A stretch of 33,730 nt of DNA from a bacterium. Lineage in GTDB: Bacteria; Margulisbacteria; Marinamargulisbacteria; SXXA01. Both the position numbers and the translations under genes were made by a program. A model generated the notes under the pieces. That model saw only the letters and a list, made by a program, of their open reading frames with translations, was not told where the DNA came from and did no database searches. How positions within the stretch are numbered: position 1 is the stretch's first letter; each line of letters starts with the position of its first letter. Below, piece by piece: positions 14,325 through 21,333 of this stretch. The stretch spans positions 1 to 33,730 of the forward strand of contig CANNCG010000002.1 of assembly GCA_947502965.1 (NCBI GenBank), in the 5' to 3' direction.

Positions 14325-16424
14325 TTAAAACCCAAACACCACTTTTCCCTCTTTGAGCAACAGAACCGCATCAAAGGGCTTGCCCGCCTTGGACATAAAG
14401 CCCGTCAATTTTTCTGTTTTTCCGGTTTCCAAAAGGGACTTAATAGCGGCTGTATCTAGCTCTTTGCCGGCAATGCTTTTCCAGATCGTAAATGAACACT
14501 GCTTTTCTCGCCAATTGGCACAGCCAAAGGCCTTGGCATTCTCTACAATTCGGCCCTGACATAGCGGACAGTCCCAGGCCTGATCTGCTACCGCCTCAGG
14601 CATGAGAGAAACCGGCTTCAAGGCCGCTACTATTTCCCGCGCAAAGGTGGCTATTTCTTTCATATACGCTTCCCGAGAATAGGTCTTTGCGCGCATCATC
14701 GTGAGCTTGCGTTCCCATTCGCCGGTCATCTCTGGCGACACCAAGGACGGGTTCTGGATACAGTCGATGAGATACATGCCTTTTTCGGTAGGAATGAGAC
14801 GGTTTTTTTGTTTGATGATATAGCCCACGCTCACCAACCGCTCCAGAATCTGTGCCCGGGTGGCAGGGGTCCCCAAACCACAATCTTTCATCGCCTCACG
14901 CAGCTCTTCGTCTTCGACCTGTTTACCCGCTGTTTCCATGGCGGCCAAAATGGAGGCCTCGTTGTGAAGCGATGGCGCTTTTGTTTTTTTGGTCTGCAAT
15001 TCAGGCGGTTTATGACCAATGGCATCCCCTTCTGCCACCTTTGGTAGCAAGCCTTCTGCCTCACCTTTTTCGTCGTCTTTGTCGTCTTCATCTTTGAGAT
15101 AGACCTGACGCCATCCAGGGTGGGTCATGATCACCCCATTGGAACGAAAACGGTCTTCCCCAAATTGGGACAAAATCTCGGTGGTATCTTTCTCACAATC
15201 TGGCAAAAACACAGCAATAAACCGCTTCAATATCAAATCCATGATCACCCGCTCTTCACGGTTGAGCTGCTCCAAACGAATCGGATTTTCTGTGGGAATG
15301 AGGGCATGGTGATCCGTCACTTTCGTGTCATCAAACACCCGTTTGGGATAGGTCAGCGTGCCAATCGCGTTTGCCCATTCTCCATAGGGCGGCATCTGTG
15401 ACAGTGTGGCCAAGCGTTGGGCAATTTGCGGCTTCAAATCCTGAGACAAATACCTGGAAGAGGTCCTCGGATAGGTGAGGATTTTGTGTTTTTCATAGAG
15501 AGACTGGGCCAATTCTAGCGTCTTTTCTGCTGAAAACTTAAACTTTCGATTGGCCTCTTTTTGCAGTTCCGTGAGGTCATAGAGCAGCGGCGGGCTTTCT
15601 TTCTTTTGTTTTTGTACCAAGCTCAAAATCTGGCCAAGAGACACCGCAGTGACCCGAGTACACACTGCCTCGGCGTCTTTTTTGTCCAGCAGTCGGGACT
15701 CTCCAGCCGCATTCAGCCAACGGCCTTCAAAGATCCCATTGGCATGCAAAATGGGCAAGGCGACTTCATAAAACGTTTCAGAAGTAAAATCCCGATTGGC
15801 GATATATCGGTCCACGATCATTTTGAGTACCGGGGTCTGCACACGCCCTACGCTCATAATGCCCTGGTTGTTTTGACCAAAGCGCAGGGTGTATGCACGG
15901 GTAGCGTTAATCCCTATCAGCCAGTCTGCCTCTGAGCGGGAACGGGCGGAGTCATAGAGGGGTTCGTAGTCTTTTCCCGATTTGAGTTTTTCAAAGCCAT
16001 CTCGAATAGCGGCATCGGTTTGAGAGGATATCCACAAACGCTGGATGGGTTTTTTACACCCAGAGATGGCATAGATATAGCGAAAAATGAGCTCCCCTTC
16101 TCGCCCCGCATCCGTCGCACAGATGATTTCCGTGGTGGTTTCTGCGTGAAACAGCTGGCTGATGGTATTGAGCTGCTTTTGCGCCCCATTGTCTAGGGAG
16201 GGTTCGATCTGAAAGGTCTCAGGAATAATAGGGAGCTGTGGGAAAACCCATTTTTTGAACGACGGGTCATAGCGATCGGGATCCACCAAGCGTACCAAAT
16301 GACCAAAAGCCCATGTCACAGCGTAATTTTCGCCGAGAAAATAGCCGTCTTTTCGGTCTGAGAGCTTCAGAACTCTGGCGATATCTTTGGCCACACTGGG
16401 CTTTTCGGTGAGGATGATTTTCAT
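14325..16424 (-). CDS. topB: DNA topoisomerase III (type IA)
   Basis: Type IA topoisomerase that passes single strands through a transient nick, resolving precatenanes and recombination intermediates. The 699-residue product starts KIILTEKPSVAKDIARVL (Toprim domain), with the acidic motif CATDAGREGE near residue 110 and the SVGRVQTPVL motif. The catalytic tyrosine is Y318 in ILTYPRTSSRYLS. GLGTPATRAQILERL follows. The C-terminus has a zinc-ribbon-like CPLC...GCANWREKQC starting at C619 and a final TGKTEKLTGF repeat-like segment, as in TopB. I chose the ATG at 16424 because it gives the family's MKIILTEKPSVA start; the extra 27 residues up to 16505 are repeat-derived. No Shine-Dalgarno sequence precedes it, and a promoter 9 nt upstream suggests a leaderless mRNA. 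Confidence 0.95.
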   Translation of the reverse strand: MKIILTEKPSVAKDIARVLKLSDRKDGYFLGENYAVTWAFGHLVRLVDPDRYDPSFKKWVFPQLPIIPETFQIEPSLDNGAQKQLNTISQLFHAETTTEIICATDAGREGELIFRYIYAISGCKKPIQRLWISSQTDAAIRDGFEKLKSGKDYEPLYDSARSRSEADWLIGINATRAYTLRFGQNNQGIMSVGRVQTPVLKMIVDRYIANRDFTSETFYEVALPILHANGIFEGRWLNAAGESRLLDKKDAEAVCTRVTAVSLGQILSLVQKQKKESPPLLYDLTELQKEANRKFKFSAEKTLELAQSLYEKHKILTYPRTSSRYLSQDLKPQIAQRLATLSQMPPYGEWANAIGTLTYPKRVFDDTKVTDHHALIPTENPIRLEQLNREERVIMDLILKRFIAVFLPDCEKDTTEILSQFGEDRFRSNGVIMTHPGWRQVYLKDEDDKDDEKGEAEGLLPKVAEGDAIGHKPPELQTKKTKAPSLHNEASILAAMETAGKQVEDEELREAMKDCGLGTPATRAQILERLVSVGYIIKQKNRLIPTEKGMYLIDCIQNPSLVSPEMTGEWERKLTMMRAKTYSREAYMKEIATFAREIVAALKPVSLMPEAVADQAWDCPLCQGRIVENAKAFGCANWREKQCSFTIWKSIAGKELDTAAIKSLLETGKTEKLTGFMSKAGKPFDAVLLLKEGKVVFGF

Positions 16425-16433
16425 TGAAAATAG

Positions 16434-16462
16434 AGTGTACCCCAAAGCAGAATTTTGACCAA
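16434..16462 (-). promoter_or_regulatory. Candidate topB promoter giving a leaderless mRNA
   Basis: On the minus strand TTGGTC, exactly 17 nt, TACACT. The -10 ends 9 nt before the topB ATG, so a start point 6-8 nt downstream would leave only 1-3 nt of leader. This fits the lack of any ribosome-binding site. Confidence 0.5.
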
Positions 16463-16478
16463 GGCTACAGTCAATTAT

Positions 16479-16493
16479 CCCGGTTCCAAAATA
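16479..16493 (-). repeat. Remnant of a repeat end next to copy D
   Basis: CCCGGTTCCAAAATA resembles the element terminus (CCCGTTCCAAAATGA). It is broken at TA, where copy D begins. Confidence 0.6.
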
Positions 16494-16609
16494 TACCCAT
16501 CCCAAAATGAAACCGGGAGCGGAAGCCTTTCCAAATCGCTGTGGTCACCTATAAGAATAGGCTCCCGACGCGATTTGAAATCCGGGTTTCATTTTGGAAC
16601 GGGTCTATA
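16494..16609 (+). repeat. Dispersed inverted-repeat element, copy D
   Basis: About 115 bp from TACCCATCCCAAAATGAAAC to GTTTCATTTTGGAACGGGT followed by CTATA, an end slightly altered by an extra C. Same orientation as copies A and C. It lies in the 332-bp gap between divergent topB and atpB, between their two promoters. Inner blocks AGCCTTTCCAAATCG, CCTATAAGAATAGGCTCCCG and CGATTTGAAATC are conserved. Confidence 0.92.
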
Positions 16610-16623
16610 TTTCAAAAAAATAG

Positions 16624-16652
16624 TTGAAAGCAGCGGTGTATTCCTTTAGACT
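16624..16652 (+). promoter_or_regulatory. Promoter of the ATP synthase operon
   Basis: TTGAAA, 17 nt, TAGACT, about 105 nt before the atpB ATG. It gives a leader of about 98 nt that contains an 8-bp inverted repeat (16681-16710). Confidence 0.55.
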
Positions 16653-16680
16653 AGCTTCCCGATTCTTTGTTCCTAATGTT

Positions 16681-16710
16681 TAAAGATAGGCCGAGTTTAA
16701 GGTATCTTTA
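16681..16710 (+). promoter_or_regulatory. Leader hairpin or operator upstream of atpB
   Basis: TAAAGATA (16681-16688) is an exact inverted match of TATCTTTA (16703-16710), separated by 14 nt in which further CC/GG pairing is possible. It lies between the predicted transcript start and the atpB ribosome-binding site. No T tract follows, so it is not a terminator. Confidence 0.45.
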
Positions 16711-16756
16711 GGTAGCTATTTCGCCCCGTATGTGAGATTGAGAGGTTTTCTAAACA

Positions 16757-17461
16757 ATGGTTGCATCGTCAGGTGAGGGGTTTCAGATTCCTCTAGAATT
16801 ATTTGGCGTGGATATTTCCATCACAACTCCCGTAATTGTCATGTGGTGTGTTTCTCTGATCATTTTCTCTTTCCTTATGATCGCAAACCGTCGGCGCTCC
16901 TTTAGGCAGCTGGAAAGCTTTATTTTTAGCTTTGTGTCCGAGTCTTTTGGATCCAATCTTGACACCAAGCGACCCATTTGGTTCTCCTTTTTATTAACTC
17001 TCTTTTTGTTTGTTTTATTGAGCAATTTGACGGGTCTTCTTCCTGGGGCCTCTTCACCCATGGGGGATATCAATGTGACTGCGTCTTTGGCCGTTTTGGT
17101 ATTTGTTATTTCCCAGGTGGCGGGTTTTAGGGCTCATGGTTTTTCGCATGTGACCCATCTGGTCCCTGCCGGTGTTCCGTGGGTGTTGGTTCCTTTTATC
17201 TTTGTCCTGGAAGTGATCAGTCAGTTTGCAAAGCCTTTTTCCCTGGCTATTCGTTTGTTTGCCAATTTATTTGCAGGACACGCGGTTTTGGGGATTTTTC
17301 TTTCACTGGTTGTGATGGCGCCTCATGTGGTGAAGGTTGCGCCCTTTTTTGGTGTGGTGATGTTGTCTTTTTTTGAGATTTTTGTTTCTTTTATTCAGGC
17401 TTTTATCTTTACGTACTTGGCATCGTTCTATATTAGTGACACTGTTAAGGGTGCTCACTAG
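16757..17461 (+). CDS. atpB: ATP synthase F0 subunit a
   Basis: Subunit a forms the two proton half-channels beside the c-ring. The 234-residue protein has five or six hydrophobic helices. The essential arginine is R166 in PFSLAIRLFANLFAGH, and the upstream PMGDINVTASLA segment carries the conserved P, D and N of the family. GAGAGG lies 11 nt before the ATG. First gene of an eight-gene operon in the standard order B-E-F-H-A-G-D-C. No atpI is present ahead of it; the upstream gap holds a promoter, a leader hairpin and repeat copy D. Confidence 0.96.
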   Translation: MVASSGEGFQIPLELFGVDISITTPVIVMWCVSLIIFSFLMIANRRRSFRQLESFIFSFVSESFGSNLDTKRPIWFSFLLTLFLFVLLSNLTGLLPGASSPMGDINVTASLAVLVFVISQVAGFRAHGFSHVTHLVPAGVPWVLVPFIFVLEVISQFAKPFSLAIRLFANLFAGHAVLGIFLSLVVMAPHVVKVAPFFGVVMLSFFEIFVSFIQAFIFTYLASFYISDTVKGAH

Positions 17462-17500
17462 TTCTTAAATTATAAAAAAACTTTTGTAGGAGGCAGTATT

Positions 17501-17719
17501 ATGGAAGCGTTAGCAGCAGGTATGGCGATTGGTTTGGCAGCTTTAGGGGTTAGTTTTTCATTGGCGATAGTGTATTTCAAGACATTGGATAGCATTGTAC
17601 GTCAGCCTGATTTAATTGCCCCTCTCCGTGTTTTGATGTTTATTGGTTTTGCGTTTATCGAAGCGATAGCTTTGTATGCGTTGGTTGTATCTTTCTCTTT
17701 GATTAGAGCCGCTAGCTAG
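17501..17719 (+). CDS. atpE: ATP synthase F0 subunit c
   Basis: A 72-residue hairpin of two membrane helices with the polar loop RQPD; many copies form the rotating ring. The ion-binding carboxylate is E54 in GFAFIEAIALYAL. The residue after it is Ala, and the helix-1 Gln of sodium-type rings is Leu (L21), so proton coupling is expected. The glycine motif of helix 1, usually GxGxGxG, reads G16-V-S18-F-S20-L-A22: three of four glycines are Ser, Ser and Ala. A strong AGGAGG lies 7 nt before the ATG, consistent with high translation. A terminator-like hairpin follows the gene. Confidence 0.97.
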   Translation: MEALAAGMAIGLAALGVSFSLAIVYFKTLDSIVRQPDLIAPLRVLMFIGFAFIEAIALYALVVSFSLIRAAS

Positions 17720-17729
17720 TAAGCTTTTG

Positions 17730-17777
17730 GCCTTCGTCGGTTCTCTATTTTTGGGGAAGCGGCGAAGGCTTTTTTTT
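17730..17777 (+). terminator. Intra-operon terminator/attenuator between atpE and atpF
   Basis: GCCTTCGTCG (17730-17739) pairs with CGGCGAAGGC (17760-17769): ten pairs with one T-G, 20-nt loop, followed directly by T8 (17770-17777). It has all marks of an intrinsic terminator but lies inside the ATP synthase operon, with atpF 112 nt further on. Partial termination here would raise atpB-atpE mRNA over the rest. Confidence 0.82.
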
Positions 17778-17889
17778 GTGGGGGGCTGTTGGAAAATGGT
17801 GTCGATGGGTTTTCTTTTCTGTTTCCCCGTAGCATTTTTCGACAGTCTCAAATCTCCGAGTCAGAGGAAAGTTAAGGTGAAGATGTTCT

Positions 17890-18384
17890 ATGTTTGAGTT
17901 TACGAGCAGTACATTTTTCTGGTCTTCGGTTAATTTCGTGGTCTTGTTGTTTTTGGTTCACCGTTTTGCCTTGCCAGCGTTTTTTCAGATGGTGGACGAA
18001 AATGAATCAAATCGAAATCAGCTGTTGATCGATTTAGAATCTAAGGTAAAGTTGGCTGATGCTTTGATCAGTGACTATACCGCCAAATTGGCTGCGGCTG
18101 AACAAGAGGCCCAGTGTATTCTTGCGGATGCGCGTCATGCTGCGGATGCGCTTTCAGTAACGCTCGAGAAAGAGGCTCACGATAAAAAGCAGAAGCTTTT
18201 GGAGGGCGTTCATCAAGAGTTGGATTCAGAACGTCGAAAAATAGTTGCAGATATTCAGGCGCGTGCAACGGAGCTTATTACGTTGTCTACGGCTAGAATT
18301 ATTGGAAAAGAGTTTTCTGTTTCTCAGCATGAGGCGGTTATTCGAGAAAGTTTGGCAGATTTTGAAAGGCAAGTATCCAGATGA
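17890..18384 (+). CDS. atpF: ATP synthase F0 subunit b
   Basis: The peripheral stalk. 164 residues: one N-terminal membrane helix (about residues 8-30, STFFWSSVNFVVLLFLV), then a long charged helix rich in Ala, Glu and Lys, including SKVKLADALISDYTAKLAAA and ILADARHAAD, typical of b subunits. AAGGTG lies about 10 nt before the ATG. It overlaps atpH by 4 bp (ATGA). Only one b gene is present, so no b' paralogue in this operon. Confidence 0.94.
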   Translation: MFEFTSSTFFWSSVNFVVLLFLVHRFALPAFFQMVDENESNRNQLLIDLESKVKLADALISDYTAKLAAAEQEAQCILADARHAADALSVTLEKEAHDKKQKLLEGVHQELDSERRKIVADIQARATELITLSTARIIGKEFSVSQHEAVIRESLADFERQVSR

Positions 18385-18929
18385 GTGCAGCTCTTCTTGA
18401 TATTGATTATTCAAAGCTCTATTCTTTGGCCGGTCAGCGTTCTGAAACTTCGAGGTTGACGCAGAATATGTATTTTTTAGATCAATTGTTGTCAAAAAAT
18501 TATGATGTTCGTTATTTGTTGGGCCTTGGCGATTTTCCGGTTGCGCAACGTATTCAGACGTTGTTAGAAATACCGGGGTTTCATCCTTCTGAGACATTTG
18601 AAGAACTCCTGGCTTTGATTTTGGTGCACCATCAGATTGTATTGTTTCATATCGTGTATGAGAGATTTATATCTGATCTTGTAACGAATCATGGTTTTTC
18701 TGTTGTTGAAGCTGTTTTACCTGTGGAGGTGGCATCTTCTTTTTTAGAAGAAGTATCTGCGACGCTTCAGCGTTCATTGGGAAAGAAAGTCATACTCAAA
18801 ACCCGTGTAGACGAAACCTTGGTTGGAGGCGTTGTTTTGCGTTTACCTGACGGTAAAATTTTTGATTATTCCTATAAAAAACAGATGTGCGATTTCAAAT
18901 CTTATGTGATGGAGAAAGGTTTATCATGA
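18381..18929 (+). CDS. atpH: ATP synthase F1 subunit delta
   Basis: 182 residues that join the b stalk to the top of the alpha/beta hexamer. The family's C-terminal pattern is clear: VVEAVLPV, then LQRSLGKKVILKTRVDETLVGGVVLRL, DGKIFDYS. The N-terminus is a helical domain starting after a short acidic stretch (YSKLYSLA in place of the usual YAKALF). Start and stop overlap neighbours by 4 bp (ATGA at both ends), so the genes are translationally coupled. Confidence 0.92.
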   Translation: MSAALLDIDYSKLYSLAGQRSETSRLTQNMYFLDQLLSKNYDVRYLLGLGDFPVAQRIQTLLEIPGFHPSETFEELLALILVHHQIVLFHIVYERFISDLVTNHGFSVVEAVLPVEVASSFLEEVSATLQRSLGKKVILKTRVDETLVGGVVLRLPDGKIFDYSYKKQMCDFKSYVMEKGLS

Positions 18930-20440
18930 GTTACGATCCAGCTGCCATTTCGACCTTAATTCGCAATCGTCTGGAAAGTTTTCAATCAAATACTACTGTT
19001 GAAGAAGTGGGTTTGGTTGTTGAAACTGCCGACGGTATTGTGCGTGTATCGGGTCTTCCAAACGCTATGTTAGGTGAGATGATTGCTTTTCCTAACGGTA
19101 TTTTTGGTATTGTTTTTAATTTGGAAGCCGATCATCTTGTTGTTATTATTTTGGGTAAAAAAACAGCGGTAACCATTGGGGATACCGCCAAATGTTCTGG
19201 CCGTATTATGGAAGTTCCCGTAGGAAAAGCCCTGCTTGGCCGTGTGGTCAATGCTGTTGGCGAGCCTATCGATGGCAAGGGGCCTGTTGCCTCTACGGGT
19301 GTTCGTCCTGTAGAAACAAAGGTCCCTGGTGTTTTGGACAGATCTCCAGTGGAAGAGCCGATGCAGACCGGCTATAAAATTGTGGATGCGTTGATTCCGA
19401 TTGGTCGTGGCCAGCGTGAGCTGATCATCGGAGACCGTCAGACAGGTAAAACGACGCTTGCCATTGATACCATTATTAATCAAAAGGGTGCGGGTGTTGT
19501 TTGTATTTATGTAGCAATTGGTAAAAAATCCTCTTCGGTTGTCGAGGTCTTGGAAACATTGACCAAGGCTGGCGCGATGGCATACACCATTATCGTGGAT
19601 GCCTCTGCAGATGACCCCGCGTCTATGCAATACTTGGCCCCTTATTCGGGTACCGCTATTGCGGAAGAATTTATGTATGCTGAGAAACAAGATGTTTTAA
19701 TTGTGTATGATGATTTGACCAAACATGCAAATGCGTATCGTCAGATTTCATTGCTTTTGAAGCGCCCTCCTGGTCGGGAGGCTTTCCCTGGCGATGTGTT
19801 TTATTTGCACTCTCGGTTGCTAGAGCGTTCGGCGCGGTTGTCTCAGGAATTGGGTGGCGCGTCTATCACGTCTTTGCCTATTGTTGAAACACAGCGTGGT
19901 GACGTTTCTACCTATATCCCAACCAACGTCATCTCGATTACAGATGGCCAGATTTTCTTACAAGGTGACTTGTTTTATGCGGGTTTTAGACCTGCGATTA
20001 ATGCTGGGATTTCTGTTTCACGGGTAGGGGGTAAGGCGCAAACAGCAGCTATTCGTAAGCTATCTGGTAAATTACGTTTGGAGCTGGCTCGTTTTCGTGA
20101 AAAAGAATCCTTCACCGCTTTTGCCTCTGAGCTTGATGAAGAAACACAATTGCAGCTGAAACGAGGGACCATCCTTGTAGAAATTTTAAAACAAGGAATT
20201 CACGTGCCGATGCCTGTAGAAGAGCAGGTTCTGAGCATTTATCTGGCAACGTCTGTTCTCATTGAGAAATTAGACTTGTCCAAGGTCAAAGCTTTTGAAA
20301 TGGCTTTGTTAGCAAAAGTCCGTAGTGAAGATCAATCGTTATTAGAAGAAATCAGAAGCTCTAAGAAGTTTACTCCGGATTCAGAGACAAAATTGCGTTC
20401 GCATATCCAGGCTTTGCTGGATGGCGCTTTTAAAGGATAG
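18926..20440 (+). CDS. atpA: ATP synthase F1 subunit alpha
   Basis: The non-catalytic nucleotide-binding subunit of the F1 hexamer, 504 residues. Walker A is GDRQTGKTTLAID with K175/T176. The signature PAINAGISVSRVGGKAQ carries the arginine finger. VYDDLTKHANAYRQISLLLK is the Walker B region. I chose ATG 18926, which overlaps the atpH stop (ATGA) and gives the standard MSYDPAAISTLIRNRLE start; an upstream ATG at 18887 lies inside atpH. Confidence 0.98.
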   Translation: MSYDPAAISTLIRNRLESFQSNTTVEEVGLVVETADGIVRVSGLPNAMLGEMIAFPNGIFGIVFNLEADHLVVIILGKKTAVTIGDTAKCSGRIMEVPVGKALLGRVVNAVGEPIDGKGPVASTGVRPVETKVPGVLDRSPVEEPMQTGYKIVDALIPIGRGQRELIIGDRQTGKTTLAIDTIINQKGAGVVCIYVAIGKKSSSVVEVLETLTKAGAMAYTIIVDASADDPASMQYLAPYSGTAIAEEFMYAEKQDVLIVYDDLTKHANAYRQISLLLKRPPGREAFPGDVFYLHSRLLERSARLSQELGGASITSLPIVETQRGDVSTYIPTNVISITDGQIFLQGDLFYAGFRPAINAGISVSRVGGKAQTAAIRKLSGKLRLELARFREKESFTAFASELDEETQLQLKRGTILVEILKQGIHVPMPVEEQVLSIYLATSVLIEKLDLSKVKAFEMALLAKVRSEDQSLLEEIRSSKKFTPDSETKLRSHIQALLDGAFKG

Positions 20441-20446
20441 TCGTTC

Positions 20447-21319
20447 ATGTCTGATCTAAAAGGTAGAATCCAAGGTCTTCAAAGCATTCATAATATTACA
20501 TATGCAATGCAAATTGTGACCATTTCACGCTTGAAACGTATTATTTCAGGTATGGGGCGTATTAAAGATGCCTATGGGGAAGTGCAAACAGGTTTGAAGT
20601 ATCTGGTGAGTGAAAAAAAAGAGTATTACAACCGTTTGGTCCCACGTTCTGCTGACCAAGAGACAAGGCCTTTGGTGCTTCTTTTCTTTTCGAACCGTGG
20701 GTTCTGTGGGGCCTATAACACGGATTTGATGCACGCAGCCGTTAAACTATTGGCCGAGAGAGGATTGACTTTTGGCCAGGTTGAGGTTGCTTGCTTTGGA
20801 AAAAAAGGTCCTGATATCTTGCGTCGTATGAAAATAACCCCTGTTTTGACAGGCGTTTCTGCCAAAGATATTTTTAATCTGGAAGAGATTAAAACCTTGT
20901 ATACAAAGGTCATGGCGATGGCTGCTTCAGGGAGGCCTGTCTATGCGGTATATTTTAATTTCAAATCTATTACATCGCAGCATTTGGATTGGCAGTCTTT
21001 TTTTCCGCCATCTACGGATGACTTTCCCAGTTATGAGAAGTCTGTATTGGAAGTGCCGTATCATCTGGAGCAAACACAGGATGATATGTTTAATGATCTG
21101 TCTGACAGATATTATTTTCTCAAATTTCTGTATTTGTTTCGGTCTGCGTCCAGTACGGAATTTAGTCAACGCTTTCTTCTCATGAAGAGTGCTGTTGATA
21201 ATGTTAAAAGTCTGTCTTCGGAACTCAATTTGGAGCTCAATAAACAGCGTCAAGGTAAAATCACACAAGAGGTCTCTGAAATTATCAGTGCCTTTAAAGT
21301 ATTACAGAAAACACGGTGA
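20447..21319 (+). CDS. atpG: ATP synthase F1 subunit gamma
   Basis: The rotor shaft, 290 residues. The N-terminal coiled-coil helix starts LKGRIQGLQSIHNITYAMQI, the Rossmann-like middle has SNRGFCGAYNTDL, and the C-terminal helix ends LELNKQRQGKITQEVSEIIS. The terminal helix lacks the common ARMxAMxxAT signature and reads FSQRFLLMKSAVDN instead, so it is a divergent gamma. It starts 6 nt after atpA; the stop overlaps a GTG that is not the atpD start. Confidence 0.95.
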   Translation: MSDLKGRIQGLQSIHNITYAMQIVTISRLKRIISGMGRIKDAYGEVQTGLKYLVSEKKEYYNRLVPRSADQETRPLVLLFFSNRGFCGAYNTDLMHAAVKLLAERGLTFGQVEVACFGKKGPDILRRMKITPVLTGVSAKDIFNLEEIKTLYTKVMAMAASGRPVYAVYFNFKSITSQHLDWQSFFPPSTDDFPSYEKSVLEVPYHLEQTQDDMFNDLSDRYYFLKFLYLFRSASSTEFSQRFLLMKSAVDNVKSLSSELNLELNKQRQGKITQEVSEIISAFKVLQKTR

Positions 21320-21333
21320 GGGAGAATAAAACC

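Noticed and set aside
14325..16424. topB as a recently inverted segment bounded by repeat copies C and D
   Set aside because: Flanking copies are in direct, not inverted, orientation, and sampled base skew in the gene is mixed.
16425..16505. N-terminal extension of topoisomerase III
   Set aside because: It covers the promoter and repeat-derived sequence; all TopB proteins start at the MKIILTEKPSVA position.
17501..17719. Sodium-coupled c subunit
   Set aside because: Helix 1 lacks the Gln and helix 2 the Ser/Thr after the carboxylate that sodium-type rings use.
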